A stretch of DNA of 64,000 bases, taken from contig JAPWDM010000001.1 in the NCBI GenBank assembly GCA_035578155.1, positions 13,866,725 to 13,930,724 of the forward strand. Reading direction: 5' to 3'. This stretch comes from Brachynemurus nebulosus (Eukaryota; Arthropoda; Insecta; Neuroptera; Myrmeleontidae). This document shows, piece after piece, positions 33,427 to 47,130 of this stretch (its first letter is position 1; each line of letters opens with the position of its first letter). The notes under the pieces are model-generated. The model searched no databases, was not told where the DNA came from, and worked only from the letters and a program-made list of their open reading frames with translations. The translations under genes and the position numbers were made by a program.

Positions 33427-36362
33427 CTTTATATTAGAAATTTATTGAAACAAATTCTATTATCTCAAGCAGTGGGCGCGTCATTTTTATGAAATAAAAT
33501 AATACCAAATGGCTGCGGATAATAATTTGTCCGTAAATATTTGGATCAATAGATTAAATACCATACATATTTTTTTATTGTTCAAAACACGACTGTTATT
33601 GTTTAGCTATTTTATGAGCTTTATATTTATTACAACCAGGTATTGTTCCCATTCTTACAAACTGAAGGAAAAATACAAACTGAAAATTTCGTTATTTTAT
33701 TTCACGTATATTTTAAAAAAAAAGAAGGAGTAAGATAACCTATCCAAATAGCTAATTTATGTATATACAGTGGTAGATGTAGAAAAACATATATTGACGT
33801 AAGGTTATATCTGTAATATATTAAACTTCAATATTATTGCTATCGTATGCACAGTGTAGCAAATATTAATGCACTCTCTGATGAAAATGGATCAGTACGG
33901 TATGTACATAATATGTACTAACCCATCTTACTTTAGATGAATTCTCCAAGTTGCTAGAGTTGGAGTTATATACGTGTATAGTAAGACGATCGAGACACCA
34001 TGCAGAACTCCAGACAAATAGATTGATATTGTGACTAGAGAGAGCTACCATTACATTTATGGTGCATACGGACGGAGCTATTTATGTACGTATGAATGTG
34101 TACAGATTGTTCTATCACTTTTCGAGATGTAATCGCTTGAAAAGATTTCTCATAAAATGTATTGATAAGTAGTTTGATTCAGTGTATGGTACATTAATAG
34201 TTTCCCGAAGTATCTCAAAAGCATATTATCATTTTATTGTGTCTACATTGTGCATATGTTGAATATTGAATAATTAAATTTTTTTTTTTGGTTAAAAAGT
34301 ATGAAGGTTCAAAATTTGATCGGTAAAACTGTTGATCTTATACTATTAAGCGAACAATCTGTGTATATACCTATGTATGTATGTTCTTTTTTTCTCGGAA
34401 ACGGCTCTAACGATTTTAATGAAATTTTCTATGGAAAAGCTTTTGGGTCTTAGAAAGTGATTTAGTTAGGTCTCAACTCGCTAAAAAAATTTTCTCTTTT
34501 CACTAAGCGAATATCAGTTGTTCATTTATTACTGACTAAATGTATTTTACCATATTAATAAATATTTCTATAGATACCATCAATAATAATATTTTTTGCA
34601 ATTCCGGGACTAAAAGACATGATTCAGTCCCTCATAATACGGACTAAAAAATTATTTTGCTCCCGGTTTTAAACCAATCAGCAAGCACAATTTACAGAAA
34701 TATAATTTAAATTAAATAGCATTGCTAGGTAATTAAAAATAATAAACAAATTCAAACTTGTAGGTAGAGACAGACATTTATATTGTATTGTACAATTCGA
34801 TTGATTTATCCAAAGTATACTTGATGGAATATTATTACATACAATCTGAATGACATTTAAGTAATTTTTTTTTAATTTTTATAATTTTAAATTATTCGGA
34901 ATTGCAAAAAATAGTATATACACCATAGGACTAAAGTGTTTTTTTCATCCCCCATGTGATTTGTTGCCCTCGGGCCTTTACAGGCCCTCTGGCAACAAAC
35001 TTCACACTCGGGATTAAAACTCACATTTTAATCTCTAAGTATATAACATACTATTTATCTACGATTACCATGAAATTGCTTGTTTATTGTGCAAAAATAC
35101 TATTTAGGTATTTTTTTACATTTAGCTTTAGGTATTTTTTACATTTACTAATATTTAGCTATGTTTTTACATACAGCTGTACAAAAACTGGCTCTTTTCA
35201 CGCATGTTATTCTTATATTGTTTATTATGTTAGAATCTGTACAAAAAATTTACCTGGCAAATGAATGTTTATATTTGTTTTCAATTTTCAAATATTACAT
35301 AATTTTAATGTATTGCATTTGTATTAAATTTTTATCGTTTATTGTGAATTTCAAGTTAGTCGTAGATAAAGTATAGTACGTAACTCGGTTGAGAGGCATA
35401 TTATACACTCGCGCAATTACGCATTCGCCACTGCGCGGTCTTGCGTAACTTTTTCGCTCGTGTGTAATATGCAACTTACAACCTCAATCACGTAATATAC
35501 TATTACCGGCAACTACTGTGAAATTACTTATTTACTGTACAAGATAGGTAGTATTAAATTTGTATCCTATTTATATGGAAATAAACAACTGGTTTACTGT
35601 CCAGTTATCATCATTTGCCAAATCTGCTTTCCTCAACAAATTCTATTCAAATAAAATTCCCACTGAATTGGCCTCGGTAACCCTGATATTATTACATAAA
35701 CAGGACTATACGTAGTTTCAATATTTAATTCATCGAAAGGCTACTGATAGAGAAGCACAGATTTTGCTTGTTCTAATGGGATTTATGTATGTAATTTACT
35801 ATATGTCTTGCCTTAAAGCAATACAACACAATTCAATTAGCTGTGAAATGGCTGTAGAATAGTTGTCATTAATTTTCTCACTTCTCTATGAAATACACTT
35901 TTGTTATAATTATTTCTGTTATAGCACAAATTAATTAACAATTATTATTGTTCTAAAAGTTCACTACAAAGTCCAACTATTCCTTTTGACTAAAGAATGT
36001 AATGAAGAAACGGAAAAAGTTTTTGGTCAAGGCCAACTTCCTTAAAGATCATAGAGAGATCTCGTGTTTAAATTTTAAATAATATTTCATTAATTTAGAG
36101 GTCGATCGTCATTTAGACCAGTCGGAAAGGAGAAATAATGGTGGAAACTGTGTGTATTGAGATATGATTGCAAGATTTTAACGATTTTAACGTGAATGTA
36201 TCCGTGAATGGAGAATGTTGAAAAAAGTTTTAATTAGAAGCTTACTTAAACTGATTTGAAAGCTGAAACACCAAGAGGATTTAAAAAAGAAAACTGTCCT
36301 TCAAGTATTAACAACAATTTGAATTCGTCTTGATCCAACTTGACACCTACAACAAGTAGAAA
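33427..36362. other. AT-rich DNA, possible worn MITE
   Basis: Inverted ATTTTTTGCAATTCC (34592) and GGAATTGCAAAAAAT (about 34898) could bound a worn MITE of about 320 bp. GC-richer patches at 34950-35020 and 35390-35480 have no recognised identity. No supported gene. Confidence 0.4.
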
Positions 36363-36638
36363 ATGCCTCTACCTGACTACTTACAATCAAATGCAAAAAG
36401 TTTCTCTGAAGTTATTAAAGCCTGCTTACCTTTTCTTGATTTACATGTCTCCAGCTCCAATGCAACTGCCGAAAGATCTTTTGCTAACTGAAAGGAAGTG
36501 CTAGGAGGGGCAGTCATTTCTATCGAAAGAATCACAACACCTAACGCCAACTTTGACAATTTAATTTCATACTTTGCTACTGAAGAAACAAGAACGAAAG
36601 GTTCTTCCAAATTGAATTTTATGTGTAAAAATATATAG
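36363..36638 (+). pseudogene. hAT transposase C-terminal fragment
   Basis: A single frame of about 91 codons, interrupted by one TGA, reads LPDYLQSNAKSFSEVIKAC, then SSNATAERSFAN-stop-KEV, and ends at the TAG at 36636-36638. The (S)NATAERSF motif is the hallmark of the hAT C-terminal dimerisation region, and the residues after it fit loosely. The N-terminal part of the transposase is absent or too decayed. It is not close to the hAT remnant at 1562, so it is a separate relic. Confidence 0.7.
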
Positions 36639-37711
36639 AAATGGCTAATTTATTTCAACTGGTGTTCTTAATTTGTTTTAGATATACTTTGTTGTTTGTT
36701 AATAAATATTTTGCCTTCCTTATGATCTAGAAAAACCTTGAGCGTTTGAATAATGATAAGTATTACCGTTTAAGTAAAAGAGAAAAAGACTTACCTCAGC
36801 TTCAAGCTTTGGAGAGTGTATGTTTACTGGCGAGGGAAGGAAAATCTTATTACACCATCGAGTATATTGTTGGGTAACGTATCTTTCTTGATTGATTGCA
36901 AACATTACGGAAGGAATATTATAACTAGTAATCATAAAGTACATTGTATTTGTCAGCTAAAAAGACCAACAATATGCCAATTCTATATCCAATATCAATC
37001 TCCCTATAATTTTAATAAGGATTTAATTGAATAATTTCATAGTATTTAATTTTCAGAATAGACAACCGGTATACTTAATATAGTTGACAGAAAATTGTCG
37101 AACTGTTATATATGAAGGTATTTAATAACACGGTCATTGCATGCTTTCCATTATTGGCATAAATGGTACAAGGAATTGTTTACAGTGTCACTGAATGTTC
37201 GTTATCTAACGATAAATGAAGAATGAATTATATTGTAAGTGACAATTTGCACTTATAGTATGTGCTACGAAGTTCATGTAATATATAATACGTATATACA
37301 TTACGATGTGTTTGTATATGCTTAATTTACAGTCTGTTGCGTTTTGAACTATGTCCACAATATTTTAGGAACAAAATCCCGAATAAAAATATAATTTCAA
37401 ATAAAGTGTACGATCCAGATATAGTTAACTGCACGTAACTGAACGTGTCGAGACTCTATCTAATGTGAATTAAACAATTATTTAATTAAGTTTAAGAGTC
37501 TTTACATAAAAAGAGCTAGAAGGCTATTCCAGAAAAATCCAACACTGGATGTAATGTGATCAATATTTCCTAGCCAACGAGTGGTATTTTAGATAAAACA
37601 AAATCAAAAGACAAAAAACACTGCCAATGAAGTGTGGCACACAGCTTCTTCATACTCGTAACAGACTTTTATCCAATCTTTAAAGTGATTTTGTGTTTAA
37701 GATGCTTCTTA
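36639..37711. other. AT-rich DNA, no gene seen
   Basis: Short frames only, no motif or element boundary recognised. Confidence 0.45.
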
Positions 37712-38467
37712 CAAGGAAAGGTTCCTAGGTGTCCGCCTCTGATTTCAATGCTGCTCCATTAAAAAACAAACCTTATAAAAACCTTACATACGATAGTTCA
37801 ACTTCAGAACCACTTATTGTGACATTATTACCCACTGTCAGTGTGTTAATAGTACAAAAGAGTGTATGTAAACTAGTATGTAATTTAAGAGGGTGACTCA
37901 CCCCCTCTCCAATGTTGCTCAAACTGAATTTTGAAACCGAAAATTTCATTTCTACGTTATTCTAATTGTCTTAAACTATTTTCCATCAAGAAGAACTTCT
38001 TGAACTACCCAAGTAGTACGATTATTTGACACAGTCACCCCCTAGTTAACTATCCCTAGACTTAATATTAAGATATTGAGCGAAAACAGGTCGATTAGAT
38101 TTTTTGACGTAGATTTCAAATCTGTAAACAAAATTTTCATATTGTTTAATTTTCACTCCCTTTTGCAAAATTAACCCCCAAATTTTAACACCCAACCACC
38201 CCTGTTGATGTAAACTGAACAAATTACATATCAATAGATAGCTCTTTAAAAAAAAAGCAGTATCGCCTATTTAAACTTTTGCTCTATCTCGTACTGTTTT
38301 CGAGATATTTTAAAAATTAAATTTTTTCCCAATTTTTGAAGGGCGATTTCACCCCGTCAAACCGTTTTTCCGCCGATAAAAAAATACGTGTCTCTTAGAT
38401 TTCGACGTAGATAAACATATTTCAGCGGCGTGGAAATCGGAGGCGGACACCTGGGAACCTTTCCTTG
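37712..38467. mobile_element. PIF/Harbinger-type foldback element (TTA TSD)
   Basis: Ends CAAGGAAAGGTTCC and the complement of GGAACCTTTCCTTG, continuing inward as GGTGTCCGCCTC/GAGGCGGACACC. TTA flanks both sides (37709-37711, 38468-38470). Length 756 bp; no transposase frame recognised. Confidence 0.85.
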
Positions 38468-38470
38468 TTA

Positions 38471-39070
38471 GACAAAAGTAGGATGAACTGCTTCGTAGCT
38501 TTTCCTAATAAATATGGAAAGTATGAATAGACTGAAATATAATATCGACATTTAATGGGATTTGCCAGTAGCACCGTGGTTATCACTTTTCCGATTACGA
38601 CGAAATTCGTTGTGGACTATCTAGGCACCAACTTCCAACACATACTCCGACATTCTTACAAAAAATTCAATTCTGTGTAGTGCTTCTCCTTTCTCGATAA
38701 ACTGTCTGAAATTCTATACAAAATCAATTCCATACAGCGTTTCGCTCAGCTTCACAAATGACTAAAGTTTCGAAAGTGAGGTTTGAATAATCTATGGTGT
38801 AAATATCTATGGTCTGCCAATGAGTGGTTTCTCAGTTAGTTAAAATAATGCCTATGTATTTACATCACTCCTAATATTTCAGAAAACTATGAAAATAGTT
38901 AAATTTAAAAAAAAAAAAAGATAAACTGAATTTATGGTCCTGTAATTGAACTTAACCACATAAACAGTAAGTAATGAAAACTAATTTTATCTACACATAT
39001 TTAATATACTTATGATAAATTTTTAATGGTAACTATAATTTTTGAAATATTGTTTATCATTTTATATATA
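38471..39070. other. AT-rich DNA, no gene seen
   Basis: Nothing recognised beyond an A run near 38908. Confidence 0.45.
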
Positions 39071-39781
39071 CAAGGTGGTTCAGAATTATGTACCATAATT
39101 ACTAGAGCTGATAGTACGTTCAAAAATAATGGTACCTTTTCATCTACACTTTTTTCGAAAACTCAATAATCAGAGAGATAAAGTAGTGGGGTTAAATGTA
39201 GAGGGGTGGAACGAAACTGACTTTTTTTAAAAATTTTTTAGGCACTTTTGAATAATGAATTCATATTTTAGGGGTGCGTATGTACATCAGAATAATTAAA
39301 TTTTTGGTACCAATTATTCCATCACTTATAATTAGGGGATAATTTGGAAAAATATATTTCTACTTTAAATTACTCGAAAACGGTATTATTTATCGAAATG
39401 TAACAAGTATACCTTTTTTGTGTGTAATCTTCTGATGAATCATATTGTTAAGAAATTTGTTTAAATAACTGCAAACTAAAAAAGAAAAGACCTGATAACG
39501 CACACCTACCTTCCAAAACCACCGTTTGATCATAAGTGGCGGAATAATTTTTAATATAAATTTAATCCTCCTAATGCAAAATACGTACCCCTAAAATATA
39601 AATCAGTTATTCAAAAGTGTTTGGAAAATATTTAGGAAAAGATGGTTTTTGTTTCACCCCTTTACAGGGATGTATTTCCTTTATTATTGAGTTTTGGAAA
39701 AAAGTGTAGATGAAAAGGTGCCATTATTTTTAAAAGCACTATCAGCTGTAGCAATTATGGTACATAATTCTGGACCACCCC
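39071..39781. mobile_element. Imperfect foldback MITE, about 710 bp
   Basis: The outer arms CAGAATTATGTACCATAATT and the complement of GCAATTATGGTACATAATTC match over about 100 bp with substitutions. Inner segments (TTTAGGGGTGCGTA and TACGTACCCCTAAA) also pair, so the whole element folds back. It lies in (TA)-rich DNA, so its duplication is unclear. Confidence 0.75.
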
Positions 39782-40463
39782 ATATATTATATTTTATGTG
39801 ACAGTACGTATGTAAGTAAATATCTAACTTTTATGTCACGAGACAATTTAAATATTTTATTTATTTAGCTAACTCTATCTTGTTAAAAACATATAAAAAT
39901 AAAACAATAAAATAACCAACTAAAACTGAATATATTTTTATGCACAACGTAACCGTAAGTAACTATAAAGACGGAATTTATTATATTTACTTCGTTCAAA
40001 GATAGTGGTAAATAGGTTTGTGTTTATTTGTTAATAACTGGCTTTATCCTAGTTTTTAGAGTTTAAGGCTATTTCCATTTTAAAAAAGTGCATAGGTTCT
40101 AGATATTTGAAAAAGAAAAAAGAACCTTCTGGAAATTGCTGTATATAATTTTTATTTAAACTAGTGTGCAGCATTTTTGGAATGTAGTAAGATAATACAT
40201 ATTTTAACTTCCAACTTTGTATACTTCCGACTTTTTTTCCTAAGGTAGAAGTAGGATCTTAAATTAAATGCGGACTGGTTCATCAAGTAAAATCGGTACA
40301 ATTTCTTTTCTATTTAATCCGCTCTATATTTTTTGTAGTTTACGAAATCCCGGTAGTTATAAAAAATACCCTTGTCGCAGCATCCTACATAAGATAGCGA
40401 ACTTCTGTTTGCAAAAATTAGTTTTTCTCGGAGACCAGTTTGCATCGAATAATAACTCAAAGA

Positions 40464-40466
<3 letters not shown>
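39782..40466. other. AT-rich DNA, no gene seen
   Basis: No motif or boundary recognised. Confidence 0.4.

Positions 40467-40540
<74 letters not shown>
40467..40540. repeat. (TA)n microsatellite
   Basis: About 37 TA units. It is followed directly by CAGGGTGTAAAGTAAATAAG, the end sequence of the MITE at 44171-44351. Confidence 0.95.
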
Positions 40541-40543
<3 letters not shown>

Positions 40544-42888
40544 GGTGTAAAGTAAATAAGTTTCATAATTTGCAGGAGAGAAAGGTCTCAGTCTACTAAT
40601 TAAGTATTGCTAGTTAAATTTTACGGATCAAGTTTCATTTCAGAAATTTTCGATTGTCAAAAACGTGTTAAAAAATGGCCCCTAGAAAAAAAAAAACTTA
40701 ATCAGGCTCTGATTACTTATCATTTTTTTTCCTTTGCTTTTTTGAATGTAAAATTTTTTTGTCAACAAAATATTTTTACCTGCTTGTTTACGAAATCTTT
40801 TGAAAATAGTTATACAGTAGTGTCCATAAAAATTTGGACATAATTTTTAATGAGACAATTTACGTCATATATCAAATAGATCGATTTCGTCAAATCTCAT
40901 TAAATTATTTGTAAATTTAACAAAGTTCTCTAGATATTTATTTTCTCCAATACCAATAATACGAGCCCTTACCGAAAAAAAAATTGACCACCCCAATTTT
41001 GAGAAAAACGATTTTAAAGTTTTGTAATTTTAACACGGGTTCTTATGGGAAAATTCTATTTTTTTAGAATAAAATGAAAACGTGTCAAAGGAATTTGATA
41101 AAAATTGAATATGTTATTTAATACAAAGTTACAAACCATATTTAATAAGAAATAAAAATTATTGACCACGCCGATTTTGAAATGTAATTTAAAAACATCA
41201 TTTTACTACGTTTTTACAACGTTTCTTCAACAATTCTTTTAAATTGCTACAACATAAGCGCGCGCAAATACAAAAAAAAAGTGGTATACAAATATAATAA
41301 CTGAAGAATATCAATACATTATTTAATTGTTGATAAAGTTTTTTTGCTGAGATAAACTTTTGTACCTGACTATCTCAGAGCAAGTACTTCAAGTTGAAGT
41401 ATTTATGAATTATGACACAACAAGTAAATTTTAAAACATTTCTAAAATATACAATTGGTTTGTTATTCACGCACATACACATACTTTTAATTTTAATACT
41501 TTGATTTAAAGAAATTATAAATCGCTAATTTATTTTCACACAGTTATGCAACAGTTTAAAACAGCTTAGACCAGTACCTGTATTGTTAAAAAAATAAGGA
41601 AGAATGTACTGTTTTATTATTGATAAAATGATAATAAAATAATACGAATACCAATCGGGCAATCGGCAATCGGCAATCATACACATACAACTAAAAATAC
41701 ATATTCGTACTTATGTATAAAATAAATAGGTTACTGGTGTTTCCAAAACACATAATACATAAATATATCCAGTTTGACAGGTCATAAATATATTATGTTT
41801 ATGGCTTTTTAAAAAATAATTTTCAAAGATTAGGGTTCCGAAGAAATTTTGCAAATATAATACATGCTACAGATAGATATCTCAATTAACCGTCAGTAAA
41901 ACAATTTCTTTCTTAATTTCTTATGGTACCTATCTTCCGTATTTAAAATTGGGCATAAACAATTTTAGTACACTCAGTAAGTGAAATTTTCCGTCAAAGT
42001 ATATTCTGATATTAGATAACATTTCCAAAAATTCAAATCAAAATTATTAAGAGAAATGCTGAAAAATTTTTTTCGTAAATTCCTTCAAAAATAATTATAT
42101 GTATACTGTTTGCAGCATATCATTAGAAAAATCTTTTAAAATCAAGTTAAGGTTCTTTTAACAACTTTTTATACCTCGTTTCAGAAATATTGTATTTCAA
42201 AGTCCATGTGGTTTGTAAGGAATCCAATTACCACTTAATTGACCCTTAAGTAACACAAGTACAAATATATTTATTTATTTTTACAGTAAACCGTAAAAAA
42301 ATATGCGATGCGATGTATTTTATCCCCAAAAATACAAAAACGCAAATAACTCAGCAACTCGGCATAATGTGTGTTAAATACGCACTTGGCCAACTCCTTG
42401 ATTATCGATGGTTGATGTGATGATATCATGATGGTCTGTGAATCCCCAAATACATATGTATGTCTGTAATTGTTTATTTAAAAAAAAATGTTTTGACGAT
42501 TTTGACACACTGGGAACCACAGAGGCTGGGAACTGAAAAGGAATATTTATCAATTTGAATGAATCAATAGATAAGGTAAATGACCCAAAATCAGACAGTG
42601 TCTTAAAATCAACCGTTTATATTATTTTAAAGAATTTAAAAAAATTCTGCTTTTAAAACGTTCGTTTTGTATATCAGAGATATCTATGAACATGAGGTAA
42701 TACTACCTTTTGTATATTTCGATTTATTTTTAACAAATATTGTACTAAAATTAATGATCAATTAGTTATTTTGCGAAATATACAACAAAACAGTACTGAT
42801 TTTTATATTAGCAGAAATTGGAAAAGTACATTATTAACTAATATGTACGTGTAATAAATAAAGCAATTTTTCAATAAATTATACTTAA
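40541..42888. other. MITE end and AT-rich DNA, no gene
   Basis: The first 26 bp match, inverted, the right end of the 44171 MITE. At 40816 CAGTAGTGTCCATAAAAATT resembles a Tc1/mariner terminus without a clear partner. A small tandem CGGCAAT repeat occurs near 41657-41678. No protein-like frame. Confidence 0.45.
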
Positions 42889-43123
42889 CCCTTAACCGGT
42901 AAGGTGAATTTTTATAATAATCACGGTAAAGTGATGTCTGAGAGACATCAACAGAATAACATACCGCGGGCTGGTAACATAGATAGCCAAAAACTGGAGA
43001 CCACTCCCCTTACGCCAGCAGGGTAAAATTTGCCCTAAATCATAAAAGAATACACAAACGTTCAGTTAACAAAAAAGAATATTTTTGTATACGACTCACA
43101 GACATCACCTTACCGGTTAAAGG
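42889..43123. mobile_element. piggyBac-type MITE (TTAA TSD)
   Basis: Ends CCCTTAACCGGTAAGGTGA and the complement of CACCTTACCGGTTAAAGG lie between TTAA at 42885-42888 and 43124-43127. A CCC/T-start and a TTAA target are piggyBac traits. The 235-bp interior is non-coding. Confidence 0.85.
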
Positions 43124-43127
43124 TTAA

Positions 43128-44170
43128 ATGCATCTTTATCAATTTTTTTTTTCTTTTTTATTTGAGCTAAAGCGTTTATAGTCAAAATTATGGACACTGT
43201 TGAATTTAAAAACACGAAAATAAGTTCACAAAGGTATTGAATTTAGAGCTAAGTCTTATGGTAGATGTCGAAATTATGTGTCATTTCAGTAGTACAAAAA
43301 TTCTTATTTTTTGTATTTTATCTTTCTATTTTTCTTAAGTGATAATTTATCTAAAGTAAAAATTTTGGTCTGGTTGTTGACAAAAGACTTTGAGCTTTTT
43401 AAATTATTCTAGGAAAATATTTTTTCCTAGAAACGAATTTTAAATTATTCTAGGAAAATATGTTTAGTTCTTCCTTAAAGTGTCGGAATTTGGGACATTT
43501 ACCTTACTGTATATTTGCTTACATACATAATTAATGTATGTATGTTTATAGTATCTCTTATTATGTAAATGTATTTTAATATTTTATTATTATTATTATT
43601 GGTACTCTTATTTTGATGTGTGTCGCAGGTACATAAATTATTATTTAAATGTGTTTTGTTTCAGCTTGTTGGTATAATAGAACAAATTTGGTAAAATAAT
43701 TTTACAATAATGATAATTAATGCCGAAGTTTGGAATTCTCTGTTACAGTTTTCCGCTAAAGTTACTCACTTATGAATAAAAATTCACTTTTTAATCTGTG
43801 TTGTGTACCAACAATATTAATAACAATGTTTTATGACAGTTAAAGGAAAGTTTTTATTTTGGTTTGTTTAAAAATTCAAGTGTAATTTTTAATTAAATTA
43901 ATACTTGTAATTAAAGTAATGCAACTAAATATTTGTAATTAAAGAAATGCAACAATACCACAGTTACGGTTCTTGCAATATTCATAACGTCCTGTGAAAT
44001 AAAAACCCACAAAAATATTTCAAACCTATTTTAACCAAAATTTATGAAAAACAGTGTTCGGTTTTTTTTTTACTATACAGTACCTAATCAATTCAAAAGT
44101 CGGCAGATGTTTACATATTGTTGTAAAATAAAAAAAAAATTATTTTTATTTTTAAAAAATTTTTATTATA
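43128..44170. other. AT-rich DNA, no gene seen
   Basis: A direct duplication of TTTTAAATTATTCTAGGAAA occurs at about 43398 and 43439. Nothing coding. Confidence 0.45.
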
Positions 44171-44348
44171 CAGGGTGCGAATAATTTTAGTTTGGTCAGA
44201 GGCGTATTCAGAGAAATTCATATTAAACGATGAGCTGACTGGGATGCGATTTTCTCAGATAGCGAATTCCGAAAAAATTTTTATGTCTTCGGCAATTTTA
44301 CACCGAGATAAACCATCTCAAAAGGATGAAACTTATTTACTTTACACC

Positions 44349-44351
<3 letters not shown>
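44171..44351. mobile_element. TA-flanked MITE next to a (TA)n array
   Basis: Ends CAGGGTG and CACCCTG, flanked by TA on both sides; 181 bp. Its right side runs straight into the (TA)n tract at 44352. The inner arms (GCGATTTTCTCAGATAG and GATAAACCATCTCA) do not pair well, so only the tips are inverted. Confidence 0.65.

Positions 44352-44422
<71 letters not shown>
44352..44422. repeat. (TA)n microsatellite
   Basis: About 35 TA units between the MITEs at 44171-44351 and 44436-44597. Confidence 0.95.
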
Positions 44423-44429
<7 letters not shown>

Positions 44430-44435
44430 CGTATA

Positions 44436-44597
44436 CAGTATAGCACCGATAATGGAAAGATCAATTTTGGAAATTTTTTGATAAATACTTGACATTTTTG
44501 ATGCAACTTTCTAAAAGTGATGTTGCCTCTGATGCTCTCAATTTGATACTCTCAAAAAATTTCCAAAATTGATCTTTCCATTATCGGTGCTATACTG
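44436..44597. mobile_element. Tc1/mariner-type palindromic MITE
   Basis: Ends CAGTATAGCACCGATAATGG and its complement, extending as an inverted repeat of about 50 bp through GATCAATTTTGGAAATTTTT. TA lies at 44434-44435 and 44598-44599. Length 162 bp. It sits within TA-rich DNA, so the duplication is weak evidence by itself, but the arms are unambiguous. Confidence 0.82.
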
Positions 44598-44838
44598 TAT
44601 ATGTATATAATTACTGTATATATAATTAAATCGCGAATGTTTTCATTTACAATTAACCAATACACGTAGTCAAGTAAAAGTAACACCGATCTAAAGAACC
44701 TATTACGACCTTGGGGACAAATTAGAAAGGATAGCATCGCGAAGGTGTAGAAAACCTTAAACCTATAAGGAAAATCCGGTTTATACTGGACCTCGCACTA
44801 AGGGCGGCCTTTCAATAAATAAATAAATAAATAAATAA

Positions 44839-44842
<4 letters not shown>

Positions 44843-44915
<73 letters not shown>

Positions 44916-44946
44916 CATATATATGTATATATACATATGTACATGT

Positions 44947-45020
<74 letters not shown>
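44843..45020. repeat. Compound (TA)n/(CA)TA microsatellite
   Basis: An (AAAT)n lead-in at 44815-44842, a TA array to 44911, TATACATATATG-type DNA, then a second TA array from about 44950 to 45020. The poly-Ile-Tyr frames over it are artefacts. Confidence 0.95.
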
Positions 45021-45023
<3 letters not shown>

Positions 45024-45397
45024 ATGCGAGTTTTTTGAGAGTTGCCATTTTTATTACAGTCAAATTTTTATGATGGAAATGGTACTGGAAAAGATTTTTT
45101 TCTTGTATGTAATAGAAATGTAACCAAAAAGAACACTGTTGGTTGAAGTAGCCTCAAGTACATATGCATATTTTTACCGACTAATTGATAAATTTAAAAA
45201 AATTCAAAAACTAAACTTGGGTAAAAAAATTTTTTTTCTTCATTTATGTATTAGATCAGTTTTATTGAAAAATTAATATATAGTCTCATTTAAAAAGCTA
45301 GAAGTTTGTATCATAGCTCGAAAACCATAAGAGCTATAAAGTTCCTGACTATAGCAATTGGTTGTCCCCGTCGATATCTACAACTCTTATTTGAAGA

Positions 45398-45399
<2 letters not shown>

Positions 45400-45454
<55 letters not shown>
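45400..45454. repeat. (TA)n microsatellite
   Basis: About 27 TA units, preceded by GAAGAATT; a similar AAGAATT precedes the array at 40467. Confidence 0.95.
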
Positions 45455-45459
<5 letters not shown>

Positions 45460-46504
45460 AGTGAATGTCATTTTCAACTCCTGGGGACCTCAAGACAAGT
45501 TCCTACCACAGTGGCTATAATAGCTCAATTTTCGATTCGAAAATTCGCTAAAAAGAAACTTACTCATTCAAAAATATATACATTTCATTTGCTGTATAAC
45601 AAAAAATTAAGTGGTGATTTAAATTAACATATTTCTGACAATAGACTAAAAATTTCAAGCTATTAAAATTATAATAGGCAAATATACCGTAAAAACATAT
45701 TACAGTACAAGCGCCGGGAAAAATAAATTTTTAGTCAACTAATCAACTTTCAGTCAACTGAGCTTCTTTTCCTAACATACTCGCCACTATGTGATTTCAT
45801 ATATTTTCACAGGTATTGGTTGATAACTATTTGTAAGTTCATGAGTCTAAATAAGACCACAATAATTATTTCTGTCGAAATTTTTTTTTTGTATTGTTCT
45901 TTTTTTGGAGGGCTTTTAATAACCATTTTAAAATACCATTTATACATGTATTCATTTACACGTAATATATAGATACGTATAATGGGTTTGTCAAATAAAT
46001 AACAGCTTTTACCACACACCAAGCTTAATGTGTTGCACAAGTTTCATTAAATACCCATAATTCCGTTGGTCAGTGTACAAATCTCCATCGTATTATCGTG
46101 TTATGTACCTGAAAAAGCTTCAGGTATGCACGACATAAAATTCCACGTGTGGAATGTTGACAGGCATATGAGGCTGGCTGGCTCTGATCCCAAATGATTT
46201 TCATTATGATCAACATTATGATGTATGAATTGTACCTATACATGAAGATATGAATATGGATACACATACACATAAAAAGTATCAATGAATATTTTGGTGT
46301 AGGTATACAAAAACCTCTGACAATTTATAATTTTGAATTTTTGGTTATTATTGTTTATAGTTTTTAAAATCATAAGCTCACAAAGAATATGCATAAAATA
46401 CAAAAGAATTTTATGTACTTTTTTTTCTACTCTACTAGTGTGTAGAAACTTAACAGTGATAATAACTACACGTTATAACAACAGTGATTATAACACCTCA
46501 ACTA
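45455..46504. other. AT-rich DNA, no gene seen
   Basis: Short frames only; nothing recognised. Confidence 0.45.
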
Positions 46505-47128
46505 CACGGAGAGAAAAATTATATAATTTTTGTAGATAAAATTTCAGAAAAATTACCATGCTCTCTTATAATGCGTGCGCGATCGACGACCAAAGTAAAA
46601 AATATTTTACGATCATGTAAATATTATTAAATTGAAACAATATATTCTAATACTGAATATAGTGAAATAACAAAATGATGAATTAAACGGTGACCGTCCT
46701 GTAAGACATTCTAATGAATACTGTTTGCACACGACACCACACCAACAGTGACCAGCCTGGCTATGTGACCTGCATGTATGATTGTGTTGATACCTTCTGC
46801 AGCCTGCCTGGCTATGTGACAGCGTTGATACCTTCTCTTTCTTTCTTTCTACTATTAGCAGATAGCATTTGAAATATTATAAGACAGCATGGTAATTGTT
46901 GTAAAAAAAAAAAAACAATTAAAAAATATTTTTTTGTCGGAACTTTTTACTGTGCTGTTTTACAAATTTTACAGAGCTAATATTACGGAATGAACATTCT
47001 ATCCTTTAAATTTTCTGTGATTAATTATAATTTTTATATTTTTACCGTACAAAATTGAATATGTTCGCCTTTTACACGTCGAATGTAATGCTGAGCACAG
47101 TAACTTTTCTATGAATTTTCTCTCCGTG
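46505..47128. mobile_element. TA-flanked inverted-repeat element
   Basis: Ends CACGGAGAGAAAA and TTTTCTCTCCGTG, flanked by TA at 46503-46504 and 47129-47130. Inside, two copies of a GCCTGGCTATGTGAC...GTTGATACCTTCT block lie at about 46755-46835. Length 624 bp, no transposase frame. Tc1/mariner-like by target, but the inverted repeat is short. Confidence 0.72.
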
Positions 47129-47130
47129 TA

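Noticed and set aside
40268..45627. Poly-Ile-Tyr open frames over the TA arrays
   Set aside because: Direct translation of (TA)n microsatellites.
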